Positions 21,280-32,092 are shown, counted from the first letter of the stretch. The stretch: DNA of 64,000 nucleotides from Pyrenophora tritici-repentis (GCF_003171515.1 NC_089398.1:1302001-1366000); one strand, 5' to 3'. Numbers and translations: made by a program. The notes: generated by a model from the letters alone, not told the origin.

Positions 21280-22685
21280 ATTTGCTCTTCTTTTGTCAGA
21301 CCCGCCGCTTTCGGAGTCTATCTGGACGCGGAGGTTGCCGCTGGTGGGAGATGGCTTAGCCGCAAGGGTAGAGACGGGCTTCGAGGTATGTTTGGACGGT
21401 TTGACGGTAGAAAATGTGCCTGGTGGTGGTCTTGAAAGTAACGCAGGTATGTGGAATGTCGAGAGAGAGGTGTTCAGTGTATCGTGGCGTGTCTCAGGGT
21501 TGCTGTCTGGCCAGAAAGTTAGGCGGCGCTCATGGAACGCGGTGCAAACAGGGCAAACACCGAGGCCTCGGCGCAAAGTTTTGCCGCTCCGTCTCCACCC
21601 TGGAAGTTATATGCACCATCTGCTCCCTTGTAAAGTTCAAATGTCACCCACGCTATTTTGCCCATACATCCCCCTGTATGCAGCAGTCTTTGAGATACCA
21701 AGGGGCTGGTACTGTGCATGTGCGTAACTCCCACATGTCACGTAAGTGTTCAAGAGTTGGACACAACAGCACAATTTGACATTTACCACTCAAATAATAT
21801 GGTACTTTAATTCAACACGCCTTGCTACGTATATTTCAGTCAGATATAACTATTGGGGATTGGTGTATAAGCTTGGATTGCACTATGGCCATGCTACAAA
21901 ACGTCTTCCACTGTCCCTACCTTTCTTCGTGCTTTTCATGGCTACGCAATCACCATCAGCACTCTCGAGCACCGAATAATTTCGTGAGACTTTTCAACGG
22001 TTTTCTTTTCAAGACACAAGCCCCAGGCTCAATCTGATAATAACGTACCCCAAATACACAGTACCTGTTTGACACTTGGTGCATCTCTTTTTTTTTTCTC
22101 GGGCATAAACTTTGTCAAATCTCTCCCTGCAGGCAGGCTTGAGTAGGTGACAAGAACTGGAAGTCACGAACATGAACAAAACGAGTCAGCACCAACATTG
22201 CGACTGAAAAAACATCTGGTCATTTGACGTCACGAGCGGTATACTAGGCTTTGTCGATGTGTCACGTCCCATGCGACCACTCAGGCTGTGCTAAATGCCA
22301 TCCATTACATCATTACACCATCCTGAGGCTGGTACAATTGTCCGCTTCGCGATTTCACGCCAATCAGAGACAGTATGCGCCACTTCAGGCTTTACATTGC
22401 ATCGCTAAAATATATATTGTGGCGCATGTGTATAATGTGAGTCGCGCGCGATTAGTCAAATGATGAGATTTTTGACATCTCATCCATGGTACTTTGTGTA
22501 CTGCGAACCATGGTTCATACACAAGCGAATACAGGTACATTGTCTACGGTTTGTTTGTAGTATATAAGAAGTTTCATGCCCCTCCATCTCTTTCCCATCT
22601 TACTTCTCCACCCCAAATCGAAAAGCAAGAATTTGACAAACCGTTTTCAAAGCCTACAAAAAACACAAACACTACCAATCAAACA
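21280..22685. other. Intergenic region between divergent genes
   Basis: About 1.4 kb with no supportable gene. Open frames antisense to the ARL1 5' region are short and without motifs. A TATA-like site lies near its right end, followed by a C/T- then A-rich leader ahead of the gene at 22686. Confidence 0.45.
22561..22568 (+). promoter_or_regulatory. TATA-like element
   Basis: TATATAAG about 118 bp upstream of the ATG at 22686, followed by pyrimidine-rich then A-rich sequence typical of a fungal core promoter and leader. Position and sequence fit; no expression evidence. Confidence 0.4.
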
Positions 22686-23258
22686 ATGATAACTAAAAGC
22701 ACTATCAGAGGCCTATCATGCCCACGATTGACAGCAATGCGGCATCTCCCCCGCAAAGATATCATAAGAATGGCATTCCGCCTCCTCCCACATTCAACTC
22801 TACAAGCACTATTCGGCACCCAAATCATCGACGAATCCCACATCACGTGTGTGGCTCTCACATCAACAAAAAAGAACACAAAGAAACTGTTCCTTAGACT
22901 GACAGAGGCCTTGTACTACAACAAGGGTGCGCGCCTCTGCCGCCAGGAACGATGGAACGAGATGACAAGATTGCAGCTGGAGAATGAGGCGCTCAAAATG
23001 GGTATGGTGGACGAGCTTGAGGAGGAGAAAACCGAGCTTAGTCTAAGAGTGATGTTGGCAGGAGCGATGTTGAAGGAGAGAGAAGAAAAGAAGGCGAAGG
23101 AGACGGAGGAGAGAAATTCAGGAAACGAAAGCGAGCTTGAGCTAGGAGTCATGCTGGAAGGAGCGACATCGAGGGAGAAGAAGGAGAAGAGGGCAGAGGA
23201 GCAGGATGTGAAGAGTGAAGAGTCAAGGAGTGATAGTGTTATGGAAGATGTATTGTGA
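22686..23258 (+). CDS. Hypothetical protein, charged coiled-coil C-terminus (190 aa)
   Basis: Not recognised. Single exon. Residues 1-90 are mixed and could be a small folded domain (LPRKDIIRMAFRLLPHSTLQ and a Thr/Lys-rich segment). From about 95 it is almost all Glu/Lys/Leu heptad-like helix. Two diverged internal copies are visible: one around SLRVMLAGAMLKEREEKKAK, the next around LELGVMLEGATSREKKEKR. A TATA-like box upstream supports a real promoter. It could also be a lineage-specific orphan gene. Confidence 0.5.
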   Translation: MITKSTIRGLSCPRLTAMRHLPRKDIIRMAFRLLPHSTLQALFGTQIIDESHITCVALTSTKKNTKKLFLRLTEALYYNKGARLCRQERWNEMTRLQLENEALKMGMVDELEEEKTELSLRVMLAGAMLKEREEKKAKETEERNSGNESELELGVMLEGATSREKKEKRAEEQDVKSEESRSDSVMEDVL

Positions 23259-23714
23259 ACCAGAAGAACCGTAGGATGGTGTCCTATTTGGGAGCGAATG
23301 GCAACTCATCGAATGTTTGAGCTTCTAGTGTTTCTGCGGACAGGTATTTGCTCTCTGTTGGACGTAAACAATGCAACCTATATCTGTCAAATACATTGTG
23401 TAGTGCATCTTCTGCGTGATCCGTTGTATGTTCGTCTAATTACGAAATGTGCACAGTGTCTCCCTTCTTTCACTCACATTGTTTCTTTCGTGCCTTTGAA
23501 GTAATTCCTTTCCAGTCTTATCCAAGCACCGCTTCCGCACGTCTATCACTGGTAAATTGCACGACCAAAAGCTTCCCATGGTTCAGTTGCCTTTCTGATC
23601 CACACTACGCGACTGAATCGACCCAACCATCTACGATACTTGGTACATACATTGCTACCAAACATCAACAATTTCTTCTCGCAAACAATCCCAAAAATTT
23701 GTTCACTCACCACA
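23259..23714. other. Intergenic region
   Basis: 456 bp between two plus-strand genes; the right end is C/A-rich leader sequence ahead of ATG 23715. No gene seen. Confidence 0.5.
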
Positions 23715-25418
23715 ATGTCATTCCTCAATCTTCTCGCTGAGGCCAAAGGCAACGCCGCTCCCATCAAATTCAAGACCATCCCCAAGCCTTCGACTGCTTC
23801 CAAACCCGTTTCTACTTCTACAAAGGTCGCAAGCAGTGCTTCTACTACATCCAAGTCGCCAACAACATCTAAGCCGATCCCAAAGAAGCCTGCGAGTACC
23901 TCGACTGCGCCAAAGCCGTCAACGGCTCCTTCATCGACATCTAACCAGCCCGCAAAGACCCCCCTGTTGGCCCATAGGCGCGATACTACAAAGCCCGCGG
24001 TTGCCTCGACTGTCTCAAATCATACCGCCGAAGCCAAGCCTGACGCGACCGATCGGATTATATCTCGAGTAGCGAACCCCGTAGTCGAGCGGTCGCCGAT
24101 CAGAAAACAGCGCGCCGATATACCTCCACCCCGCCCACTATATTCAAGAAGGGGCAATCGGGTTGAAAACAGGGCTACCTTGCGCCATCCTCGCAAAGAC
24201 CCGACTACTCCTCAAAAGAACATGAACAAGAACATCGCCAAAGCGTTGACGCCCCAATCTAAGTTCAAAGCCCAATCTGCTGCTCAAAATCAGACTCGTA
24301 CACAGCGACCAAGCCGGCGTCGAAATTACAACCAATACCCACCTCCGGCGCCTGTCATGCCCAACCCGACGCGCTATGAGTTCCTTATGCCATTTTCACG
24401 CAAGCCGGAGCGGAAGCCAAAACGCTGCTTGATCAAGGCAGAGTACCAGACCATGAGGTGTGTTGACCTCATAGACGAGGCAAAGTTCCGTGGTCTTGAG
24501 CTAGACAGCCAGGTCCGATCCTATCTCGTAGACGTGCTTCTGATCGATGATATGGCCTACGCTGAGTTGATGGATAAACTCGGTAATAAGCAGGAGGCGA
24601 TAGAGTATGCTCAGGGTGAAGTCGCACACTACAACCAAGGGTTGAGGCGTAAGCGAGCTGTCGCAGAGGCTGCGAAAGAGCAAGCCATGCGCGAGTGGAA
24701 TGAGAAGCAGCAGTGGTTCCGCGTCGATGCTGAGCAGGTGGCCACTAAGGAGGTGGAAGAAGAGGTGGAAGAGAAGAAGCCCACCGTTGAGGCACAGGAG
24801 CAGGAGAAGATTCAAGAGAGCCAGGATCCCGGCTATAGTTACGAGCATGAAGCTCGACCCGCTACCAGTGGTAGCACTGCTGAAGAGCAACCCAAAGGCA
24901 ACAAGCGTGCTCGTCCAAGTGACGACGACGACAACGAAGAGTCTAACCCCAAGAAGAAGGCCAGACATTCTACTCCTCAGAACACCACCGAAGACAGTAA
25001 GCCTTTGGCTAAGGATGACAAGCCTGTGAAGAAGACAAACCTCTCTCGTGTTGTCAAGGCCAATGACCCACCAACTGCTCTTCCTCGAGCTATACAAGCT
25101 CACATCAGCAAGACGCCATCCTTCAAAAAGGAGGATATCGAGATGAAAAACTCGGATGAAACCACAATCGCTGAGCATGCCAAGGGTGTAGCAGTGAAGA
25201 TCAAGCGAAAGAAGGCATCTGCCCCAAAGCCTTTACAGCGTACTCATTATACTCACTCGGACACTGACGATGAGGAAATGAAATATGAAGGCCATGATGG
25301 CGAAGAAGAAGAGTCGGAAGAGGATGATTTCATCGTGGATGACCTGGCTTACAAGTCTAAGCGCAAGTCGAAGGTTTCAGCCATGGCTAGATCGAATCTG
25401 TTCTCTGGGATGAGGTAG
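23715..25418 (+). CDS. Low-complexity basic/acidic protein, possibly Spt2-like (567 aa)
   Basis: Single exon. Starts MSFLNLLAEAKG; residues about 20-230 are Ser/Thr/Pro/Lys-rich and disordered. A folded-looking central part (about 235-370) includes YEFLMPFSRKPERKPKR and a helix-rich stretch ending in a long Glu/Lys/Gln helix. The C-terminal third has KR clusters that could be nuclear localisation signals, then an acidic tract with DDFIVDDLAYKSKRK. The N-terminal MSFL start, low complexity and acidic DDFIVDD end recall the chromatin protein Spt2, but the usual Spt2 C-terminal signature is not clear, so the name is a guess. ATG 23715 is chosen because the frame upstream opens without ATG. Confidence 0.55.
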   Translation: MSFLNLLAEAKGNAAPIKFKTIPKPSTASKPVSTSTKVASSASTTSKSPTTSKPIPKKPASTSTAPKPSTAPSSTSNQPAKTPLLAHRRDTTKPAVASTVSNHTAEAKPDATDRIISRVANPVVERSPIRKQRADIPPPRPLYSRRGNRVENRATLRHPRKDPTTPQKNMNKNIAKALTPQSKFKAQSAAQNQTRTQRPSRRRNYNQYPPPAPVMPNPTRYEFLMPFSRKPERKPKRCLIKAEYQTMRCVDLIDEAKFRGLELDSQVRSYLVDVLLIDDMAYAELMDKLGNKQEAIEYAQGEVAHYNQGLRRKRAVAEAAKEQAMREWNEKQQWFRVDAEQVATKEVEEEVEEKKPTVEAQEQEKIQESQDPGYSYEHEARPATSGSTAEEQPKGNKRARPSDDDDNEESNPKKKARHSTPQNTTEDSKPLAKDDKPVKKTNLSRVVKANDPPTALPRAIQAHISKTPSFKKEDIEMKNSDETTIAEHAKGVAVKIKRKKASAPKPLQRTHYTHSDTDDEEMKYEGHDGEEEESEEDDFIVDDLAYKSKRKSKVSAMARSNLFSGMR

Positions 25419-25728
25419 ACGGGCCATTCTGTGGACTTTCTTTTTCTTTTTTGCTCTTTTTGAGCGAGCGTTTCGTTTGAGGTTGTTGCGGCTTTGCGTT
25501 TTGAGATACCCCGGATACTGTTGTAATAATACGCAGTCAATATACGATGTTTAAAGTACTATAAGCCTCCTGGAAGTTAACGTAATAGTCTTCCGGCACA
25601 CTTAGACTCATACATCCCCTGAAGTCATAATAGGGCATTGGGAATCTACTATACAATCACTGTTCACAAATTCCGCTTGACAACAAAGACAAGCATGATC
25701 GCTTTCTCGCCTTTATCATGTATGCGCT
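25419..25728. other. Intergenic region
   Basis: 3' region of the preceding gene and AT-rich spacer. Nothing else seen. Confidence 0.45.
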
Positions 25729-26050
25729 ATGCGTATGAAAGTAGAGATGGCAGCACTAGAAGTGCTCATAGGTGAGCTCAATGACTGGTTCAAGCCCAAG
25801 AAGCCCGATAGTGACAAGATTGGCGAACAGTGGGGAGGATATGTGAAGATCGCTTGTCGTGGAGGTTCTCAGGTGCAGACTCCGCAACAATCAATCGGAT
25901 CGGCATGATTGATTCCTATCTAGGTTAAAGGCTGCCTAATGAAGTAATTCTTTAACCTATATAGGAATCAATCATGTCAATCGATTGATTGTTGCGGAGT
26001 CTGCTCAGGTGCCGTGCGTCCGGCGTTTGCTTCACAAACTTCGGCGCTAG
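25729..26050 (+). pseudogene. Small broken reading frame interrupted by a palindromic element
   Basis: The frame starting at ATG 25729 (a second ATG at 25735) reads cleanly to 25874, with a protein-like stretch containing GELNDWFKPKKPDSDKIG and then WGGYVKIACRGG. There the 130-bp element plus its 6-bp duplication interrupts it. If the element and one duplicate are ignored, the frame continues from 26011 to a stop at 26048-26050, giving about 61 residues. I do not recognise the family; it may be the tail end of a longer lost gene. Because 136 inserted bases are not a multiple of three, the present frame is shifted. Confidence 0.4.
25875..26004. mobile_element. Palindromic MITE-like element (130 bp) with 6-bp flanking duplication
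   Basis: Two arms of about 55 bp (25875-25930 and 25950-26004) are inverted copies differing at only a few positions and one indel, separated by a 19-nt loop. The ends are GCAGACTCC and GGAGTCTGC. The element is flanked on both sides by TCAGGT (25869-25874 and 26005-26010), a likely target-site duplication. There is no coding capacity. The structure is that of a foldback miniature transposable element. The parent element is not in the window, and a 6-bp duplication does not by itself assign a superfamily. Confidence 0.8.
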
Positions 26051-26314
26051 TCCCTAATCAGATACTACCTACGTTACTCAATATCTCAAGTTGTGCTATT
26101 CGCCGTGTCACTATCAGCGTAGGTGTTAAGAAGTTATAGGCCTAGAGATATAGAATGACTGGAAGTAGCATAGAAGATTAGGCTCATTACCAAAATGACT
26201 GCTACATGTACATACATGTGTATCGAATTTGTGAAAGTCTGAATGACAGTTAACGTCATAGAGAAGGGGTATCTAGGAAGAGAAGGAGATCAAATAATTT
26301 ATATCGTGAGACCG

Positions 26315-28438
26315 TCAAGCCAGGTAGACCTTTTCGATCTGAGCATCAGCTTGCTCGAACGCTTCGCCGTCCATCAAATCGTGAGCGAAACAATCGCCAA
26401 CCAACCGAAAAGAAGTTTTCAACTTCGTCGTAGCAGAGATGTGTTCTTCGCTATCGTCACCAGATATTAGAGCTATCCAATTATCGCCTTCAACAATTAC
26501 TGATCGATCTTGTATGACCATAAAAGGGGCCTTACTACCCTTCAAGACGAATACCTGATCACCCGCCATAGTCGTCTTTGGGCCCATACCCATGTACCCA
26601 TTGCTTGTAAAAAAGAAACGTCGAGAGGCCGTAGCGGTCTTGAGAGTGTGGTCGATAGCAGCTATGCCTTCCTCGAGATCGCGTTGCGTAAAGATTGCAG
26701 TACGGCTGAACGAATCGCGGGAAGTCACGGGCCGTCGCCCGACGATATACGCCATGGCTTCCTCGCGTAGCGGGAGTCGTACCGGTGTGTATCAGGTCTG
26801 TAATCAGTGTTCGCCAAAAGGCACCCTCGTAGGTCCCGCCAGACGGATAGTGCTCGCTTGTTTTTCCGAAAGTCCTTGTAAGAGATCTCCACCCAAGCAG
26901 AGCTGCGTATGTGTCGTTGATTTGTGTATGTCGGCTAACATCTCCAACAGTAACGACATGGTCGATACAGATGGCTTCTACCTCTAGGAGCTGACTTGAT
27001 GGCTGGAAACGCACAGATCCTTTGCGGCTGCCGCTAGCGTCGTATGCATGTAAGCTTGTAACTCGTTCAATTTCAGTTGGGAGACACGGTAGTGACCAGT
27101 CCATGACCCAAGAAGGAATATCTTGAAGGCGTTTCCGGCTCAGCACTGCTTCGAGATCTCCCGCAAGAGGTAATACCAAGCCTGCCCTTCTAATATTGCC
27201 CACGGTTTTCTGTGTAAAGATTGTAGCAGTGCTGGACGAGTAATCAGGTAGAAAAGGTGGAAGACCTTGCAGTTAGTTGTCAGTCCAAGAAGGGCGAAAA
27301 CCTTGTCCCTTTTGTCCGTGGCTTCGAGTGGCCTGAATTTCCAGAGTAGCGACAGTATTGTTGCGGTATTCGAGGATATACTGTTTTGGAGTCTTGTGTC
27401 CTCAATGCGAAGAACGAGATCACTAAACTGGTCCAGAATGTCCTGTCCTTGAAGAGTCCCAGCTAAACCCAAACATAAGGTATGACGTTGTTGTTTGTAG
27501 TTTTGCGCGGCACGGGTGAACATTGACTAGGGTGCGGAAAGCATACCGTAGTGAATGGTGGCTCTCCGAGATAGGACTGTCTCTTGGACAATCCAAACAC
27601 GTTGCCACCATGGTCTACTCATCAGCCTTGCAAGACCCTCCCATACTCTAGAAGACCGAGAGCCGCGTACACGAGCTTTTGCAAGTACCAAGCCTTGCCA
27701 GATACTGCCAAACCCGTATCGTCGAATAGCAGCAACCTTTTCTTTATCTAAAGTGTTGAGCGCAGCGTGCGACGCGTCTTCGGCGAAGCTGTGGATCAGA
27801 CACAATGCCCCAAATGTATCAGGTCCGTTCTCAGTCCAGGATCGATCCACTGCTGGTACTCCAAATAGATGTGAACGCTCAGTATCCGCGAAGTATGCAT
27901 CTCTTAATGATTTATCTCTCTCATCGCCATTCCAAATGATTCGCGATGGCTTTGCATCCGCCTTTAAGAGGTCGCGACCGTCATGCTCATTACTCGCCGG
28001 TTCGCCCAGCCATATAGCAGTCTCTTGACTATTACTGTATATCTCTCCCATGAGACCAACCTGATGCGCCCGCTCCAAGGTATCATCTTGGTTGATACAC
28101 AATGCATCCACCCAAATCAGCAGCACGTGGTTGGGCCGTCGCAATCTGCGGAGAGCAACGCAGAGATTTTCGAAGATGAACACAGTCTTTCCGTTACACG
28201 CTATAGGAACTCTAGGGACCTCATTCGGTTGGCCCCATGTGTAGGATATGGTGATGTAGCGGTTTCGGCATTCAATCATAGAGCATTCGTGCAGCTCCGC
28301 GGAAATGTCGTCCTCCCAGGCTCCAGGCAGAAGGTGCAGCAGGCGAAAAGCATGTGAGCCGGTATTGAGTGGAGTGTAGAGGTCCGGTGTAGCGACCCTG
28401 AAAACCTTGGCAACTCTGGAAACGATGTTATGAGCCAT
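26315..28438 (-). pseudogene. HET-domain gene, decayed by one stop and two frameshifts
   Basis: Heterokaryon-incompatibility (HET, PF06985) family. The N-terminal part from ATG 28438 is typical: YITISYTWGQPNE, LLIWVDALCINQDD, MGEIYSNSQETAIWLGEP, then SRPWWQRVWIVQE. At 27527-27529 a TAG interrupts the frame where the family often has a tryptophan; the same frame resumes at once with SMFTRAAQ and runs through DKRDKVFALLGL. Near 27255-27275 the frame shifts by one base, after which LPDYSSSTATIF and DIPSWVMDWS follow in another frame. Near 26780-26786 a second one-base shift leads to REEAMAYIVGRRPV and the C-terminal GDQVFVLKGS and MDGEA. No intron with acceptable sites repairs any of these. Confidence 0.85.
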
Positions 28439-29050
28439 GATAATGGCAAAGGCTGGAGAAGCCACAGTTGTTCGGTTGTGTCATGATGATTGGTGAGTCA
28501 GCAAGGGCCGCGAAGGCTGCTGGCTGCCTAAAGGCGTAGCGATAACTCAGTTTCAGCCTCAAGATATACCTGCTCCCATGTTTTCAATGCACAACATGTA
28601 ATGATTCACGTGATTGAGGCCGGAGGTTTGATGGTTGATGAGGTGTTAGCTCGGAAAGATAGCGTTCCGCGATGACGCCATAAGCCTACGATCTGGAAGT
28701 CTGCAAACGTCGCTTGTTGTGATCGCGATCGACGCGCTCTGGGCTCGCTGCCCGTCCAAATCTGCAACACCCAGGCTTTCCGCTCCATCATGAGCCGTGA
28801 CGTGTGTGCAATCTGTACCATACGTTTTCCCGCGACCGGAAGACGCGAATGGGTAGCGCTGCGGAAGACGCACATGACAACGATCAGCCGGCCCATGTCT
28901 AGCGGTGTGGAAAAAGGTACGGGTGGCACCGTAGCGTGAGTCAGCCTTCGTGAATGATCGGCATGTTTCTGTCCCTTGCTTTAAGGCCGGCGTGCCTTGT
29001 GCGTATCTTGCGCTGTGTTATTCCTCAATTCCTATTTCTGTTCGCGAGAT
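28439..29050. other. Intergenic region between divergent loci
   Basis: About 610 bp between the HET pseudogene (minus) and the trehalase gene (plus). No gene seen; presumably the trehalase promoter. Confidence 0.45.
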
Positions 29051-32000
29051 ATGATATCGACGAGCTTTCTCCGAGCTACAGTCGCCTTTTTAGCATCGAC
29101 TCGCATAGTTTCAGGCTCCACCAGCAGCGAGAAGGAGCAGTTCAAGCACGTGACATGGAATGATGAAGATTGGGTCATCTCGACGCATGCTCTGGACCAA
29201 GGCCACTACCAATCCCGCTTGACCCTCGCAAACGGGTATTTTGGAATCAATGTCGCATCTGCAGGACCGTTCTTCGAAGTCGATGAACCGGTTGATGGCG
29301 ATATCATAAGCGGATGGCCCCTGTTTAGCAGGCGACAGGCCTATTCGACAATCGCAGGCTTCTGGAACAGTCAACCCAGAACAAAGGGGTCGAATTACCC
29401 CTGGCTTTATCAATATGGATGGGAAAGTTTTACTGCCGGTATACCACATTCGAGTGGACTTATTGTTGAGGCGAACGGCGAGTTTTTGAACGCATCGGTC
29501 AATCCAGACCACATCTCAGACTTTGTGTCGAGTCTGGATGTGAAGGCCGGAATTGCTAGTTGGCGATACAACTGGAGGCCAGGGGGCTCTGGAGACGTAC
29601 TCATTGACGTGGACTACCAGTTGTTTATCCACAAGCTTTACGTCAACAAAGCTGCAACCAGGCTACGACTTACGGCAACCCGTGATGTAAATGTTACGGT
29701 GTACGACGTCCTCGATGGAGACTGTGCAGTTCGTTCAGAATTCGTCGACAAAAAGTATGAGGAGGACACGCCAACCATCTGGTCTGCCGTTAGTCCGGGC
29801 AATATCACTAATGTTACGGCATATGTCTACTCAACTCTGTCAAGTAACGACTGGGTCGACCTCGCCGCCCGCAGCCAAGTAGGAGACGGAATATTCAGCA
29901 GCGGCAACGGCTCAACCATTGCGCAGTCTGTCCCTGTTGAACTGGTCGCATTCCGCCCTACTGAGATCACGAAATTTATCGGAATCGCATCAACTGATTC
30001 CTTCCCAGATCCCCAGAAGGTAGCACGAGATGCTTCCCTATCTGGTGCTGAGGAGGGTTACTCTAAGCTTATACGTTCCCACATTAAAGAGTGGGCCTCT
30101 ATCCTAACGCCAGACTCGGTTGACGATTATCGCTTACCGAATGGCTCCCTTCCGAACGATCCCGAAGTGAAGGAACTGCATATCCTGGCCCGTACGAACC
30201 CGTTCTATCTCTTATCGAACATGGTCGGGCCAAATGCTGTAGCCGCAGCCGGTAACAACACGAAGCTGGATATCTACAGCATACCAGTCTGTGGGCTTGG
30301 CTCTGATTGTTACGGTGGCTTGATTTTCTGGGATGCCGATGTGTGGATCAGTCCCGGAATCCAAGTATCACACCCACAGCATGCTCAGAACGTCATCAAA
30401 TATCGCGTAGAGCACTTTGAGCAAGCGAAGCGGAATGTTGGAACAGCTTTTACCTCAAGCAAGAATCAGACGGGTCGGTTCACTCCTGGCGGAGCTGTCT
30501 ATCCTTGGACCAGTGGACGTTTCGGCAATTGCACAGGGACTGGGGCTTGCTTTGATTACGAATACCATCTTAACGGGGATATGAGCTTGGCTTTCAACAA
30601 TCACCTCATCATCACAGGTGATGGACAATATTTTAACGACACCTTACTACCTATATCAAATGCGGTTGCGCACTTCTTCGGGCAGCTGCTCGACTTCAAC
30701 GAGACTTCTGGTGCCTATGAGATATGGAACGCCACTGACCCCGATGAGTACGCGAATCAAGTCAACAACAATGGATTTACTACTGCACTCATTCAAAGGC
30801 ATTTTCTCGAGACTAACGAGTTTAATGCCTGGTTTGGACGCAAACCTAACGCTAGCTGGGCAGAGAAGGCCTCAAAGATGAGGCTTCCAGTGAATGAGGA
30901 TGCGGGGATCATCGTGGAATATAATGGTATGAACGGATCGGTCACCGTCAAGCAAGCAGACGTGGTTCTGGTTGATGACTTGTTGCATTACCCAAATCCC
31001 TACAGCTTGGCAAACCTGGACTACTATGCGGCGAAACAATCACTTGATGGTCCTGCGATGACGTACTCATCGTTTGCTGTTGTGGCAAACGAGGTGTCTC
31101 CTTCTGGATGCTCGAGTTTTACATACGACGTCTACTCCTCTTCGCCTTACGTCCGTGCACCCTGGTATCAGTATTCAGAACAACTTCTGGATAACGTCGA
31201 AGAAAACGGTGGAACACATCCCGCATTCCCATTTTTGACGGGCATGGGAGGAACCAACCGTGTTGCCATCTTCGGATACTTGGGCCTGGGATTGTATTAC
31301 GATAAACTGGATATCGATCCCTCCCTACCTCCGCAAATAGAGCACCTCAACTACCGTATATTCTACTGGATGGGTCATGGTATTAATGCCACATCCAACT
31401 CTACTCACACAACATTAGCACGACTGCCTAGGGGGAAATATACCCTACCTTCAGCAAACGCTACTTATTTCGAAAAGCCAATTCCAGTTACTATTGGTAC
31501 CCGCAGCAGTCGAGATAACGTGACATACGAGCTTGGCGACGAACCACTCGTAGTCCGTAACCGTCCAATGGGCGAGATACTTACAGTTGGTGGAAACATC
31601 CTTCAATGCAAGAATTTGCTACCCCCACCTCAAGGGAACAAGCCAGGGCAGTTCCCTATCGCCGCCATCGACGGAGCTGCAAGCACGAAGTGGCAACCTG
31701 AATTTGCAAATATCACAAGCTACCTTACTGTCGATCTCGGCACCTCATCCTTCTATCCTATCAACAAGATTGTCATGGACTGGGGCAACCAGCCTCCCTC
31801 GCATTTCGAAATTTATTTCTCTAACTCTACGCTTCCGCCATTTTCCGACACTCGACTTAAAGATGACGTGAAGAAGGTCACGACTGGCAAGATAGAGCTG
31901 AGTGCACCATGGGATCCGGTGACAGCATATGAGATTAAGACCTATATCGGTAATCAAACAAATGTTACGCTTCAAGAGAGTATCTGGAGCGGAAGGTATG

Positions 32001-32092
32001 CTCACCTTGCGGTGCTGGGCAATCAGTTTTCTGAAGATGCTATGGATGGAGGTACAGTTGCTGAATGGAGCCTTGTCAGGGAGGAGTATTGA
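29051..32092 (+). CDS. ATH1: Secreted acid trehalase, GH65 (1,013 aa)
   Basis: Glycoside hydrolase family 65 acid trehalase that splits external or vacuolar trehalose to glucose. ATG 29051 starts a hydrophobic signal sequence (about 1-23); the open frame upstream has no ATG. The GH65 N-terminal beta-sandwich spans roughly 45-320 (LTLANGYFGIN early on). The catalytic (alpha/alpha)6 barrel includes FWDADVWI, AVYPWTSGRFG and YEYHLNGDMS near residue 500, where the catalytic glutamate of the family lies. Many Asn-X-Ser/Thr sites fit a secreted glycoprotein. The tail from about 868 (AIDGAASTKWQPE, then YLTVDLG and PINKIVMDWG) looks like an F5/8-type C (discoidin) domain. Single exon, intact, no introns needed. 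Confidence 0.93.
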   Translation: MISTSFLRATVAFLASTRIVSGSTSSEKEQFKHVTWNDEDWVISTHALDQGHYQSRLTLANGYFGINVASAGPFFEVDEPVDGDIISGWPLFSRRQAYSTIAGFWNSQPRTKGSNYPWLYQYGWESFTAGIPHSSGLIVEANGEFLNASVNPDHISDFVSSLDVKAGIASWRYNWRPGGSGDVLIDVDYQLFIHKLYVNKAATRLRLTATRDVNVTVYDVLDGDCAVRSEFVDKKYEEDTPTIWSAVSPGNITNVTAYVYSTLSSNDWVDLAARSQVGDGIFSSGNGSTIAQSVPVELVAFRPTEITKFIGIASTDSFPDPQKVARDASLSGAEEGYSKLIRSHIKEWASILTPDSVDDYRLPNGSLPNDPEVKELHILARTNPFYLLSNMVGPNAVAAAGNNTKLDIYSIPVCGLGSDCYGGLIFWDADVWISPGIQVSHPQHAQNVIKYRVEHFEQAKRNVGTAFTSSKNQTGRFTPGGAVYPWTSGRFGNCTGTGACFDYEYHLNGDMSLAFNNHLIITGDGQYFNDTLLPISNAVAHFFGQLLDFNETSGAYEIWNATDPDEYANQVNNNGFTTALIQRHFLETNEFNAWFGRKPNASWAEKASKMRLPVNEDAGIIVEYNGMNGSVTVKQADVVLVDDLLHYPNPYSLANLDYYAAKQSLDGPAMTYSSFAVVANEVSPSGCSSFTYDVYSSSPYVRAPWYQYSEQLLDNVEENGGTHPAFPFLTGMGGTNRVAIFGYLGLGLYYDKLDIDPSLPPQIEHLNYRIFYWMGHGINATSNSTHTTLARLPRGKYTLPSANATYFEKPIPVTIGTRSSRDNVTYELGDEPLVVRNRPMGEILTVGGNILQCKNLLPPPQGNKPGQFPIAAIDGAASTKWQPEFANITSYLTVDLGTSSFYPINKIVMDWGNQPPSHFEIYFSNSTLPPFSDTRLKDDVKKVTTGKIELSAPWDPVTAYEIKTYIGNQTNVTLQESIWSGRYAHLAVLGNQFSEDAMDGGTVAEWSLVREEY

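Noticed and set aside
24501..25178. 225-codon minus-strand frame
   Set aside because: Shadow of the charged plus-strand gene 23715-25418; hydrophobic only because the sense strand is Lys/Glu-rich.
27400..27560. Intron spanning the HET premature stop
   Set aside because: A GTATGC...AG pair keeps frame, but it would delete expected HET sequence and has no good branch point; a nonsense change fits better.
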